Source: Combretum micranthum | Taxonomy: Eukaryota > Streptophyta > Magnoliopsida > Myrtales > Combretaceae | Direction of reading: 5' to 3' | Length of the DNA: 64,000 bases | Assembly: GCA_024138025.1 (NCBI GenBank) | Contig: JAMXBD010000691.1 | Coordinates: forward strand, 620,001-684,000 | Shown here: positions 11,391-23,125 of the stretch, one piece after another | How positions within the stretch are numbered: position 1 is the first letter of the stretch | How the letters are laid out: each line of letters begins with the position of its first letter | Position numbers and translations under genes: made by a program | Notes under the pieces: model-generated | Databases searched by the model: none | What the model saw: only the letters and a program-made list of their open reading frames with translations | What the model was told of the DNA's origin: nothing

Positions 11391-13331
11391 CATCTAACAC
11401 CTTCCCTACAGCTTGTGGTACCTGCAATTTCTCTTCTACTTCCAGAACAAACTGATGTGTAACAAATACATAAGTCCCTCAGCCTTGATAACAGCTTCCA
11501 CTTCCTTCTGCCCAACAAACAGTGCCTTTTTCTTCATTGATCTATTCAATTGCCTCTGAGTCTCTTGCACCTCAACTGGTGACATAGGCAATAGAACAAT
11601 CTTCTTACCATCTTTCTGGAATGCGTAAGTGCTCCTACACCCATAATGCAATACCTTCCTGTCAAATATCCAGGGCCTTCCCAAAAGTATATGAGATACA
11701 CACATAGGAAGTACATCACATACAATCTCATCCTAGTACCTCTCCCCTACACTGAATGGCACCACTGCTCTCTAGGTGACATGCAAACTGCCCTGCTTAT
11801 TCAGCCAATGTAATCTATATGGCTTTGGGTGTAAAGTGGTAGGCAGCTTTAATTTTTCAATCAAAGTAGCAGCTACTACATTGGTACAACTACCCCCATC
11901 AATGATGAGAGCACAACGATTACCCTTAACCCTGTAGGCAATGTGGAATAAGTTCTCCCTCTGCTCTTCTTCTCTTGTTGGTGTAGTAGCCAAAACCCTA
12001 CGCAAAACATTGATCGACACAAACTGATCATCCCCTCTATCTCCATGCTCCTCAGCAGTCACATCCCCATAGTACTCATCTAGCATAGCTGACAAGTCAT
12101 CAGGTTCTTCTACCTCTTCCTTCTCATCCTCACTCACAGCTTCTACAACAGCCATAACCCGTCGATTTGGGTATTGAGAGGCTATATGGCCAACTCCCAG
12201 GTATTTAAAACATGTAATTTGGCGACCCTTTCCTCTTGAAGATCCTGCTACATCTCGCCTTTGATCCTCCCCATATGTCATCTTCCTTTTCTCGTTACCA
12301 CTCTTCTCTCCTTTTGCATCTACCATTGCTGGAGATTTATTCATCTTCTCAAAGGTCTTATTATCAATGTTATAAGACTTGTTAGATGACCCATACCTAT
12401 TGGTATTTGTTCTGCTGGCAATGGAACGTCTCTGTCTCTCCACCTTAAGGGCTAGTTGAATAGCCTCGGCTAAGGTTTCATACCTCTGGAGCTCTATTAC
12501 ACACGAAATTTCAAATTTTAACCCTATAACAAACCTAGCCATGGTTTGCTCAAGAGGCACAATAGATCCGCTTCGAATCATTAGGGTTTCAAACTCCTGA
12601 ACATATTTTTCCACCGTTTTGCTCCCTTGCCTTAATGTCTGGAGGCGCATGTACAACTTATGGCGATAATACTCAGGAACAAATCGTCGCCTCAGAACAC
12701 GTTTCATCTCCTGCCAGGTACGAATCTCGGCTTCCCCCTCTCTTCTCCTAGTGTCATTGGTACTCTTCCACCATAACGCCGCATACCCAGTCAATTCCAC
12801 TGCTGCAAGTCTAACCCTGGTATATCCTTCTATTTCATAGCACTCAAATATCCTCTCTACCTTACCTTCCTAATCCAGGTAATCATCCACGGAATTCCCA
12901 CCAGTAAAAGATGGCATCTGTAATTTAACGGACTCCAAACCTCGTGGAAGTCGAAAGTCATCCCTACCAAAATTGTCTCCCCACCCTTCTCTAGGAATGA
13001 TATTATCATCTCCTCCAATCTCTCCCCTCCTAACTGCGACACCTCCAGGTTGAGGTAGTGGTGGATGATTGATGACCTGCTGAGGTGGTTGATTAATCAC
13101 CTATTGTGGTGGTTGATTAATCACTTGCTGTGGTTGTTGATTCATCATCTGTTGTTGTTGCATGGCCATCATCTAATCCATCTGATTTCCCAAGGTGGTG
13201 AACATCGTCATCATATCTTGCATCTGCTCCTCCCATGACCTAGCACCAACCATACGTCTCCCTTGACCGCCTTCTACGACTCGGCTATTCCCTTCATTGC
13301 CAACATCTGCATTCACACTCTCGTTAGACAT
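11391..13331 (-). pseudogene. gag: Inner gypsy gag and protease
   Basis: The ATG is at 13331, about 50 bp inside the 5' LTR. The N-terminus is Gln-rich (a run around residues 60-75). The gag domain has WWKSTNDTRRREGE and RRRFVPEYYRHKLY near 12640-12780. The zinc knuckle near 12200 reads CFKYLGVGHIASQYPN, so the second and last Cys of CCHC have become Tyr. The protease has DGGSCTNVV near 11890, where DSGS is usual, and HILLGRPWIFDR near 11680. Stops at about 13172, 13102 and 12870 are TAG at likely former Trp or Gln codons. Confidence 0.85.
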
Positions 13332-13363
13332 TGCTAATTCGCTCGTCCTGTCGCCGAACTAAC

Positions 13364-13376
13364 GTTCTGATACCAA
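13364..13376 (-). other. tRNA-iMet primer site of the inner gypsy element
   Basis: The reverse strand reads ttggtatcagaac, four bases inside the 5' LTR, matching the plant initiator-Met primer site. Confidence 0.75.
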
Positions 13377-13380
13377 AATA

Positions 13381-14145
13381 TGATGTGTCTAGATCTAAAA
13401 GTGTGTGTTTCACTCAACTCACTCACACAATTGATCAATCGCTTAAATTTCAATTAAGAACACATAACAATAAAAAGGATAGATAAACCTAATTCTCACT
13501 AGATATGATGCACTAGCGAGGAATTAGACTTAACATTGAATTTGCTGATATGACTCACAACAAATTCAAGGCCGTCACTCGCCACAATCTAAGATTGATA
13601 AGAGTAGGGTTTAGAGAGAAATGACTTCTCAAATTCAATATTTAACCAAAAATGATTAGGGTTTCGTTACATGACTATTTATAGTCCTCTCCTCATCATA
13701 AATGAAAATACAAATTAAAAGCAAAATAAAACAATGTAATTGACATTCACGCATTAAAACACAATAATGGTCATTCAACGCACTAAAACAATGGAACTAC
13801 CATTTAATCTACCGGCCTTCAAGCTTTCAACAATGTAACGGTCATTCACACATTAAAACAATGTAACTGTCATTTAATGCAGCCAGCCTTCAAGCTTTCC
13901 GAGCCAATTTCCTTTAAATTGCTCCATTTAACTCGATTCCATCCTCTTCAATCATTCCAGGGTCCTCCTGAAGTATGCTTACACTCATTTCATTGAAATC
14001 ATAATATCCAAACATCGGAAGATCAACGAAATGAGCCTCATTCGGTTTCATGCTGTCATGTAGGACTCTTAGTGCAAGATGATGTAGTCCTTTAGCTCTG
14101 GCTTTAGTGATTGGTCCTATGACTTGAGCAATTTGATTCCCATCA
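13381..14145 (-). repeat. 5' LTR of the inner gypsy element
   Basis: Opens tgatgtgtct and closes cccatca on the plus strand. It carries the same pol C-terminal reading frame as the 3' LTR but without the upstream pol. The frame here starts in the outer element's integrase text and runs into the LTR by chance. Confidence 0.9.
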
Positions 14146-14150
14146 CTGTC

Positions 14151-14520
14151 CATCCGTCTATGGTAGGTTGTACTGCTATAATTCAAGGATGAATCGAATA
14201 TCTGCCATAAGGTCCTCCAGAAGTGACTCAAAAACTTGCTATCTCGATCAGATGTTATGGATTTAGGCACTCCATGCAAACGAACCACTTATGAAGAACA
14301 ATTTTGCTACAGCTTGAGCATTAGCTACCTTATTGCAAGGGAGAAAATGGGCCATCTTGGAAAACATGTCAACAACAACAAAAACAAAATCCATGCCGCG
14401 CTGAGTATGGGGCAAACCTAGTACAAAATCCATAGACAAGTCTTCCCAGATGTTTTCTGAACAAGCAGTGGCATATATAAGCCAGTGTTTTAGGAACTGC
14501 CCCCTTGTTGTATGGCACAC
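14151..14520 (-). pseudogene. Integrase core of the 13-kb gypsy element
   Basis: The translation shows NIWEDLSMDFVLGLPHTQRG, then VVVDMFSKMAHFLP and VRLHGVPKSITSDRDSKF, the DDE-type integrase core with the first two Asp regions. A frameshift lies near 14288. It stops at 14150, where the inner element entered before the Glu region. On the other side it stops at 14520, where a solo LTR splits it from the zinc finger. Confidence 0.85.
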
Positions 14521-15948
14521 TGATAAGGGTCTTAGACCCTTAATTTGGTGCTATTTGAACATTCTTGATATGTTATTTTTAGGATTTCATGGAGAAAAGA
14601 CATTTATTTTGTGAAAAATTCATTTCATGGTTTAAAAAACATTTTTAGAAGTTTTTTGATGTTCAAAGGAAATCAAAGCAAATTAAACAAGTTTGAATCA
14701 ATTTTATTCAAGAAGGAATTTCATGTTTTCATTCTTTTCATTCATTTTGGCTAGGAAGGACACTAGGGAAGACCACAAAATGCTATTGAAGAAAGAATTT
14801 CAGCCTTAACCCTCATCCTTGTCAGAAGGACGCCAGGAAGACATCAGTAAGCTACACTTGAAGAAAGTTTTCAGCCTTTTTCATTCATCCTGGCCAGGAA
14901 GAACCTGAGGAAGGAAACAGAATGCTCTTAGGCCGAATTTCAGCTATTTTGCCTTCATCCCTACCTCGATCCTGGTCAGGATGACGCCCAGGATGAACTG
15001 GGATTTTTCCAAAACTATAAATAGTGCTTTGTTTTCTTGTTTTATAACTTTGAGATCATTTTCTTAGGCTCTAAAACAGAAATTACGAAGGATTTTGCTA
15101 GGGCATCCATTGAAGATCTCAAGACATCAATTAGGGTTTATTCTTTCTATCATGATTCTTTCATTTCCTCTAGATCTTTTGTTCTTATTGTGAATCTCAT
15201 GGAGGAGTAGATTCTTATACTCTTCATCTTGTGAAACCCTAACCATACGAATTGAAATGTCTTTTGATTGATGAATATTCATGCCTTTGTATCTATTCAT
15301 GTGATTCAATAGCTTTGTGATTGATTTGTGCACAAATTAATTGCATGTTTGATTCTTATTGGATTGAAAGAGGTTTCATTCAATTAGATAGATCTTCATG
15401 AATAGAGGAATTGCTTATTTCACCTAGAGGTAGGGAAATTACGATTTTCTGCTATAAAGAATTTAATTCTTGTTCAAGGATCATGATCTTTAATGCAATC
15501 CTATGTGATGTTAGTAAGGGAGAGGTCTCTACTATCTCATTTAGGGTTAGGAATTGATTAACTCGAGGGAGGAATTGATTTACTTGTTGAGATCTTGTAG
15601 TGCAAAGCATGAATGATTCATTAATCAATCTTTTATCATAAGAACTTTAGGTTTAGGGTGGATCAAGGTGGAGAGTATGTCTTGTGATTGAATTCATCTT
15701 TGAAAGCAAACATTAGTTGCTCTTAGAGCTTGCTTAATTTTCTGCTTAGTAGTTAATTGAAGATTTCTCTCCAAAATTTAGGCTAAATAGTAGAGAACCG
15801 GTAATACTAGTACTTGTTCTTCAAAATCCCTGCGGACGATACCCTAAAATCTATGCTACATCGAATAGGTGTGCTTGCCTAGCTTTGATCGTAGATTTAA
15901 TCGGGTTTATAAATTTTAGAAATTAATACGATCGATAAAACATCATCA
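14521..15948 (+). mobile_element. Solo LTR (gypsy, Tat/Athila-like style)
   Basis: A 1428-bp TG...CA segment (tgataaggg ... catcatca) flanked by cacac at 14516-14520 and 15949-15953. It interrupts the integrase between the zinc-finger Cys and the CHTTRG text. A TATA-like ctataaatag lies at about 15016 on the plus strand. A ccctgcggacgatacc motif near 15826 is reminiscent of Tat/Athila LTR ends. From about 14730 to 15000 it holds roughly four imperfect 65-75 bp repeats containing aggaaga and tttcagc. No internal region remains. Confidence 0.85.
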
Positions 15949-16250
15949 CACACATAACAGCGTTCCACCAACTTACTCACATCTCTCCTCAGATGAGGCC
16001 AGTAGAATCTCTCACTGACTGCTGCAATAGTTTTGTCTCGTCCCAAATGACCAGCCAATCCGCCTCCATGTAAATCACGTATTAACTTCTCATTAAGAGA
16101 AGATTCAGGCATACAAAGCTGATTCCCACGCATTAGGTACCTATCATGTATATGAAAATCGTCACTAGGTTGCCTGTTTATACACTTGCTCCAAATCTCC
16201 TTGAAATCCGTATCATCTTCATATAACTCCTTCAAATGTTTAAACCCTAC
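15949..16250 (-). pseudogene. Integrase zinc finger of the 13-kb gypsy element
   Basis: Contains RDLHGGGLAGHLGRDKTIA, FYWPHLRRDVSKLVERCYVC: the two His and two Cys of the HHCC finger, intact. The frame is cut after CYVC by the solo LTR. Confidence 0.85.
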
Positions 16251-17650
16251 TATCTTAGCACTTAGGATCACAAGTAAGCTGGCTCTCCTACTCAATGCAT
16301 CAACTACTTTGTTTTGTATTCTAGATTTATGTTTCAACCAGAAACTTCTGTGAGAACTAAATCCTCCTGGCATGCATATTTTGCTTATCCTAGTTTGGCT
16401 ACTCAGGTGTTTAATGTGTCACAATTTGAATATAACACAAATTCCCAGCTTACCAGGTAATGTTCCCAAGTTCTCAATGCACGTACAACAGCATAAAATT
16501 CTTTATCGTAGGTAGACCAACCCCTCCTTGATTCACTTGGCTTTTCACTGAAAAAGGCAATAAGCTTCTTCTCCTAGGATAAAACAGCCCCAACTCCAAC
16601 CCTGTTCGCATCATAGTCTACCTCAAACAATTTATCAAAATCCGATAATGCCAAAACGGGTGCACTACATAATTTCTCCTTCAGTACCACAAAACTAACC
16701 TCAGCTTCATCATTCCATTGAAATTTATCCTTTTTCAAACAGTCAGTCAAAGGAGATACAATAATGCTAAAATGCCAAATAAACCTCCTATAAAAGCTAG
16801 CTAAGCCAAGGAAGCTTCACAGTTCAGTAACCGATTTAGGGATCGGCCACTCTCTAATCGCCTTCACCTTCTGCTCATCTACTTGAATCCCATCACCACT
16901 AATAATGAAGCCTAAGAATAGTAATTTTCTAGTCATGGATAAACACTTCTTCATATTTACATACAACTTACTCTCCTACAAAGCTGTCAATACTTGCCTT
17001 AAATGCATAATATGCTCTCCTTCAGCCTTACTATACACCACGATGTCATCAAAATAAACAACAACAAAATGGCCAATGAATGGTTTCAATACCTGGTTCA
17101 TGACATGCATGAAAGTGCTTAAAGCATTGCTCAATCCGAAGGGCATGACGAGCCACTCATAAAGGCCTTCCTTGGTCTTGAAAGATGTCTTTCACTCATC
17201 CCCTGGCCTGATCCTGATCTGATGATGCCCGCTCCTCTGATCAAATTTCGAAAATACCACAGCTCCACTTAACTTATCAAGCATGTCCTCCAATCTGGGG
17301 ATTGGCAATTTATACCCAATGGTAATCTTGTTGATCGCCCTACTATCGACACACATCCTCCAACTACCATCCTTCTTGGGCGTCAACAGGGCTGGCACAG
17401 CATAAGGACTCATACTCTCCTTGATGAACCCCTTCTGAAGCAATTCCTGAACTTTCTCATGCAAAATTTCACTCTCCTTCAAGCTCATCCTATAGTGAGG
17501 TAGATTTGGCAAGCTTGCACCAGGAATCAAGTCAATGTGGTGTTGTATGTCTCTCATGGGAGGCAATTCATCCGGTAAATCATCTGGCAATATATCACTT
17601 AAGTCCTCCAATAACTCTCTAACACCTTCTGGACTTCTTCAATCTTCTCC
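16251..17650 (-). pseudogene. pol: RT and RNase H of the 13-kb gypsy element
   Basis: The best stretch (17192-17611) reads [21 protein letters not shown] ... [20 protein letters not shown], the RT fingers. The catalytic [12 protein letters not shown] lies near 17030-17060. RNase H follows to about 16300, where [13 protein letters not shown] marks its end. Stops in the palm and connection region break it. A short minus-strand ORF begins at 16373 with text unrelated to the family before the DALSRR motif, so that start is a decayed region. Confidence 0.8.
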
Positions 17651-17793
17651 TCCTCACCTACTGTTAACACCTCCTTCACAATTAATGCATGTATTGTTCA
17701 GTTCTCTCTCATAGCATCCTCCATCTCTTTCTCAAACTGGGTAATGGTCAAGAACGAATGCCTCTTCACTTTAGAAGCTTTGGAGCTGCTCGT

Positions 17794-18105
17794 CTATTTT
17801 AGTAGGAGAAGAGTAAATTTCACTCCATCTTTCTCCAACCTGTATACGTTCTCTCTGCCTACATGTTGGGCATTGACATCGAATTGCCATAGTCTTCCAA
17901 ATAGATGATGACAAGCATCCATGTTCACCACATCACAATATACTTCATCCCTATACTTCTCAATGGAGAAAGGTACCTTACAACGCTCTTTAACCTCAAT
18001 CTTTTCTGCTGCTTTGGGTTTGGATGCTTTCTCAACTGGTAATTTTAAGGCTTGAACCGTTGTTCTTCCTATGATATTCTCGCAACTGCCACTATCTACA
18101 ATCAA
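17794..18105 (-). pseudogene. Protease of the 13-kb gypsy element
   Basis: An open stretch of 103 codons with a retropepsin-like active site DSGSCENI near residue 3 and the conserved flap-distal text ACHHLFGRLWQFD near residue 65. It ends just before the RT region. The catalytic Asp is preserved; the flanking frame is interrupted on both sides. Confidence 0.8.
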
Positions 18106-18159
18106 ATCAAAGACACAACCATCAATCGATACTTGGGAGGAAACAACTGATGTCGTTGG

Positions 18160-19555
18160 TTATCTCCTCCCCTTAGGTGCCAACATTAACTTCCTAATCA
18201 CATAAGTCCCGTCTCCATCTCCATCATATTCATCACCTTCATTAGTTTCACAGCAAATCCCATCCTCTTCATCTCTCTCTACTATGTTTACTCCCCTTTT
18301 GTTCGGGCACTCATTAGATCGATATCCCTGTTGATTGCACCAATAACACTTCCCTAATATAGGCTTTGCATAGGGATTTGTTTGCTTCTGCACTTCCTTC
18401 GATTCCATAACTTTCTTACCTACTGATTTATCCTCCTTCCACTCAACAACACCTCCTTGTATCTCTTGAATAGTTCTGGTTTTCTCAATAGATGTCTTAC
18501 TAGAACTTTCACCCCATAGCTTATTGTTATTAAATCAATTGCTCTTCTCCTGTAACGTCAATTCTGCTTTTATAGCCATATTCTTGGCCTCATTCAAGGT
18601 ATGCAACACATGGACCCCAATTCGGTCACGGATCTGGGGTTTCAAACCCTCCAAATACCTATCTACCTGTTGGCCTTCGCTCTCCTGTAGATCATTCCTC
18701 TCTACCAACCGCATAAAGTCTGTAGTATAATCATGTACCGATCTCTACCCCTACCGACATCTCTGATATTGTTGAAATAAAATTTGCTCGTAATCTAGGG
18801 GTAGAAAATCTCGCTGCAATAGTTGTTTCATCTGGTACCATGTCCTCACAGGCTGTCTACCTTCCATTTGTCTCCTACTTTGCAGCCTCTCCCACCAGGC
18901 AAAAGCGCCTCCTTTTAGATGACACGTAACTAACTTTACCCTCTTCCCCTCTAGGATTTCCAAATACTCAAAGAACTAGTCAATATCGACTATCTAATCA
19001 ATAAAATCCTCAATATTTAGGTTCCTGTTGAAACTAGGAATATCAACCTTCAATTTGAAATCTCCTCCATCACCATAACCATACCCATAATTATCTCGCT
19101 TGTCTCTACCACTGTTACCACCTCTACCATCATAATCACCTCTACCACCATAACCACCTCTGCCATCATAATTACCTCTTCCACCATAACCACCTCCCCT
19201 ACCAGGTTTTTCATCGTCGATTAAAATATCGTCTTCTTCCTTCCAATCATCATCGGGTACTTGTAATCTACGATTTGCAGCTACAGGCCTGCCTATAGGA
19301 TCATCGCATGCATTTGCTTCCCTTGGTTGTCTCCCATCAACATTCCTGTCTCTGTTGGCATCGGGTCCCATCGCACCAAATTCTGCAACTAGGTTATCAA
19401 GGCGCTGTTTGAAACGCTAGAATCTCTGGTTCATGTCACCCAATGCCGCCCTTTCATCCTACAATTGGGTTCACAGGGCTTCCACATCCCTCACAATGTA
19501 TGGAACGTGACTGCTTTCTGAACCGTCGTTTCCTAACACCCCCGCAAGAATCTTT
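18160..19555 (-). pseudogene. gag: Gag of the 13-kb gypsy element, with Arg-Gly-rich tract
   Basis: From the 5' end the frame has an acidic N-terminal region, then four to five repeats of the type GGYGGRGNYDGRG (about 19105-19205), resembling an RGG box. The gag domain follows (LKGGAFAWWERLQSRR, RDFLPLDYEQILFQQYQRCR near 18760-18900). The zinc knuckle near 18340 reads CYWCNQQGYRSNEC, with Tyr replacing the His of CCHC. Stops occur near 19440, 18990 and 18745. The small gypsy derivative at 42318-44795 has a homologous gag. Confidence 0.8.
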
Positions 19556-19560
19556 TCCTC

Positions 19561-19572
19561 CTCTGATACCAA
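19561..19572 (-). other. tRNA-iMet primer site of the 13-kb gypsy element
   Basis: The reverse strand reads ttggtatcagag two bases inside the 5' LTR. Confidence 0.8.
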
Positions 19573-19574
19573 TT

Positions 19575-20001
19575 TGACACAACGAGATAGCGTGGATAGA
19601 ACAAGAACACTCGACGAGTGAATCTCAAACGTGAATTTAATTCACACAATTGTAAGACAGTTGCAATTTTAGAGAGAATTCTCCAAACTTGGATTTCAAA
19701 TTGATAAAAATGTTCTAAGAAATATAAACTAGGGTTTTTAGACTATTTATATGCATACAAATTCCTAAAAATGACAATAAAGAAAAATAACTCAGATAAT
19801 TAAAAGTTGGAGTAAAGCTAGCGGCCTAAAAAGCAAAATGTCAGACAACCTAAATGTAAGCCGATGGCTTATATAAGCCAGCTTTGCTTGTTCCCATCAA
19901 AGCCGGTCTTTTAAAGTCGGCAGCCTTCATTCCTGTGCTTCCAGGGTCGCTTCTTGACCGCTTCTTTGCTCATAAACACATCAGCTATCTCATCTACATC
20001 A
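19575..20001 (-). repeat. 5' LTR of the 13-kb gypsy element
   Basis: Opens tgacacaacg and closes ctacatca on the plus strand. It matches 7010-7425 with many substitutions and small indels, consistent with an old insertion. Confidence 0.9.
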
Positions 20002-20006
20002 TCCCA

Positions 20007-20963
20007 TTTCAAGTAAGTGGTCCATGAATTCGACAGATGCAAACTTCCTGGTGGAAAAACTCCAGGCCAAGGTTACTAGTTAGGAAGCTAATATGCTCAG
20101 CATGGCAGGTCGTAAGCATATCATGGAGGGTAAATGCAATCCTTAATGGATTAACCAATTTCGTATTACTAGTTATGAATTTTAGTCCATTTTAAACATC
20201 TTAAATCCAAAACCTACAGTGATTATAAAACAGATTGACCACACCACCCAACCCCTCACCTCCCACCCCAAAAAAAAAAAAAAAACCACAGAATTAGATT
20301 AAGATTAATTGTGATGTAGCTTTCAAGTCTCCTTCGATAGACTCTACCATTAGTATCACTAGTAGGACTAAGGCTGAAACTTGCTTCGGAGGAATGATAA
20401 AACTGATTGGAGCTGAATCACCATTAATTGTTGAACTCTTGGCAATCCTTTGGGATTAAAGTGGATGGATCTCCATAATATGTCTAATGGTCTAAATGAA
20501 TTAGATGCTAAAGTAGTTATTTATTAGATTCTAAACTCAACAACATATGAATTTACTCCTAATGTTATCTAACTATGCAGTCATATGATGCAACAGCACA
20601 CCGGGCGGACAATGATTATGAAGTGGACAACTACAAAAGTTAATTCGATTACACATGATCTCGTTGATGCTAGACGGTGCCATAAATGCGGACTTCCCTA
20701 ATCTGTCTTCTGCGTCTTTTATTAATTCTCTTTCGAATAGAGTTAAGAACTTTTTATTTTGCTTAATGTAGTCTCGATGGCTTGATGCCATAGGCCCCTT
20801 CCATTTGTGATCCATTAAGGGATCCTTTTTTTTTTTCTCCTCCTCCCCTTTTGTTGGAGGATGTACGGGATGTTGGATAAACTTCCCCTACTCTTTTTGT
20901 TCCTGACTTTCTTTGTTTGCCTTTTTAATGCATCTCTTTGATCTTACTGAAAAAAAAAAAAAA
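20007..20963 (+). pseudogene. LINE, right part: RT end, RNase H, poly(A) tail
   Basis: Resumes the reverse transcriptase interrupted at 7009 with ISSKWSMNSTDANFLVEKLQ, then ANMLSMAGRK. RNase H-like text follows from about 20300 (KINCDVAFKSPSIDS, IVELLAILW) and a HDLVDARRCHK end near 20680. The 3' UTR ends in aaaaaaaaaaaaa at 20950-20963. Multiple stops are present. An extra segment of about 50 bp with an A15 run (20238-20288) is absent from the duplicate copy at 22440. Confidence 0.75.
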
Positions 20964-22320
20964 GGCACCATCCCCATTTAATCTCCAAATTCGCACCATG
21001 CTTGCATATAACAAAACAGAAATGCAAGTACTGGCCGGATGCCATGTCCTGGCTTCTAGACCTAGCATGTTCGCATAAGGTCAGAACCATTCTGTGTATG
21101 GTGAAGCATACCTACTGTTTGGATGCTATATCCTATCATCTAGACATTATGTCTCATGATCTTATACATTCTGCTCATGTTTGATCAAGAGGACATCCAT
21201 ATGTCTTGCTCTGGGATTTCTCTTTTAGTTTCAATCAAACGCTTAACTATTTCAAAATACGTTTTGCACCTTTAAGGTTCAATTTTATGATAATCGCAAG
21301 TCATATTTTGTTAAGTGAAATTTTTTTCCTTGATTTTAATTTGTCTTGTCTCATCAAAACATAATGTGAACCTTTTAGTCCATGAAAAAAATATTGTATA
21401 TTTTTTAGTTAAAGAAAGCCAAATAATATTTCAAGTTACTAATTATTGAATACCTATTAATATAATTCCCTTAGTTTCCTTTTTGTCTGCCAAAATAAGG
21501 ACGGTGAAAAATTTGTTACACCAAAGAAGTATGTATATAAAATTGTTTTGTGTTGGGTATTTGTGCTAAAGGATATGAGAACAACTGCTGGGCTATTCAA
21601 CCATACCAGCCTACATTTTTCGTTTTATTATTTTGACAACATAATAAATAATCATTACTAAAATAAAATTTTGTTATGTGGAGAAAGTTAGTAAGAATAG
21701 AAATAAAATATTATGGTGGCAATCATTCATTTTTCAAGGATTTGCATGAGGAGGAAAACAAAAAGGCAAATTTAAGACTCTGTAGTGAGAGAGGGAGATT
21801 TTAGACTTGAAATGCCGAATTCCCCTTGTAATTATTTTTATATCAGGATTATTTATGTTTTTTTTTTCATAGCAATATTATGAAAAAGAAGTATGTATAT
21901 AAAATTGTTATGAGTTGGTTAATTGCCTTAAAGAATATGGGAATCGTATTAAGTTATTTAACCATTTACTACTAGCTTAAATTTTTTGTTCAGTTGTTTT
22001 GACATCTTAAATGGTCATTACTAAAATAAAAATTTTTATATGGAAAATGTTAGTAAGAATAAGAATAAATCAATATGGTGGCAATGATTCATATTTCAAG
22101 CCATTTCAATATTTCTTTTTCTTTCTTCATTCAATTATGTATATAGTTAAATCCACTTGAAATACTATATTAAGCGCATACTTTCTCAATTTGAAACTAA
22201 AAAGTAAAACACTACTTAAATAATAAAAAAACTTCTTTTGTTTTTCTTTTTGCCCATAAAGATGAATCGTTATTTCAAAGAAAGCAATTCAACCATTCCA
22301 AATCAAATCTGATTGGAATG
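20108..22320. repeat. Tandem segmental duplication, unit 1
   Basis: Begins at cgtaagcatatcatgga and matches 22325 onward (taagcgtatcatgggg) through the LINE tail, past its poly(A), and on to caaatcaaatctg near 22310. The match continues after the poly(A) site, so the unit is a genomic duplication and not two LINE insertions. Confidence 0.75.
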
Positions 22321-22444
22321 AATGGAATAAGCGTATCATGGGGGGTAAATCTAATCCTGAGTAGATTAACCAAGTTGTATTACCAATCATGAATTCTGGG
22401 TCATTTTATAATCTTAAATCTAGAATTGATGATTATAAAACAGA

Positions 22445-23125
22445 ATTGGATTAAGATTAATCATGATGTTGTTTTCAAGTCTCCCTCGATAGATTTTGCC
22501 ATTGGTGTCATTGGTAGGACTAAGGCTAGAACATGCTTAGGAGGAATGATAAAATTAAATCGAACCAAACCACCATTGATTATTGAACTCTGGGCGATCT
22601 TTTGAGGATTAAAATGGATGGATCTCCATAATGTGTCTAATGGTGTTATTGAATCATATGCTAAAGTAGCTATTGATTGGATTCTAAACTCAACAACAGT
22701 TGAGTTTAATCGTAATGTTATCTTACTATGCAAGCAAATGATGCAGCAACTGCAGCAGCACATTAGGTAGACAGTGATTTTGGAGCGGACAACTAGAGAA
22801 GCTAATTAGACTGCACATAATCTCGTTGATGCTAGACACTGCCATAAAATCAATGCGAACTTCTCTAATTTGTCTTTTGCATTTTTTGCAAATCCGCTTT
22901 CGAATAGAGTCAAGAAATCGTTTACTGTTGCTGAATTTGTTCCCGATGGCTTGATGCTGGAGGCCCCTTCCTTTTGTGATCTATTAAGGGATCCCATTTT
23001 TGCTCTTCCTCCCCCCTTTGCCAAAGGACATACGGGATCCTGGATAAGCTTCCCCTACTCCTTTTGTTCTTGGCTTTCTTTGTTTGCTTTTTTAGTGCAT
23101 CTCTTTGATCTTACTAAAAAAAAGA
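22445..23125 (+). pseudogene. LINE RNase H and 3' end, duplicate copy
   Basis: Better preserved than unit 1. The plus-strand translation from 22445 gives WIKINHDVVFKSPSIDFAIG, then CLGGMIKLNRTKPPLIIELW, AKVAIDWILNSTTVEF and REAN followed by TAHNLVDARH. This order matches the C-terminal RNase H domain of plant L1-type LINEs. A few stops remain (at about 22603, 22768 and 22807). The A-rich tail is at 23117-23136. Endonuclease and RT are absent because the duplication breakpoint lies in the RT end. Confidence 0.75.

Larger units (their letters stand above)
8026..14145 (-). mobile_element. Inner Ty3/gypsy element
   Basis: LTRs of 770 and 765 bp flank a complete but decayed gag-pol. The flanking words ctatc (8021-8025) and ctgtc (14146-14150) are a 5-bp duplication with one later mutation. 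It is inserted in the integrase of the 13-kb gypsy element. Its pol reads through the purine tract into the 3' LTR, as reported for some plant chromoviruses such as the CRM group; the assignment to that group is only an inference. Divergence of the LTRs by eye is several percent. Confidence 0.9.
7010..20001 (-). mobile_element. 13-kb Ty3/gypsy element, with two nested insertions
   Basis: Bounded by 5-bp duplications tccca (7005-7009 and 20002-20006), with LTRs of 416 and 427 bp. The order on the minus strand is 5' LTR, iMet primer site, gag, protease, RT, RNase H, integrase, purine tract, 3' LTR. A gypsy element (8026-14145) and a solo LTR (14521-15948) are inserted in its integrase gene. Without them it would be about 5.4 kb, normal for this class. 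It landed in a LINE reverse transcriptase. All frames carry stops, and the LTRs differ at many sites, so it is an old copy. Confidence 0.9.

Noticed and set aside
20250..20290. A15 run considered as a processed-gene tail
   Set aside because: It belongs to a short insertion of about 50 bp absent from the duplicate unit; no gene body precedes it.
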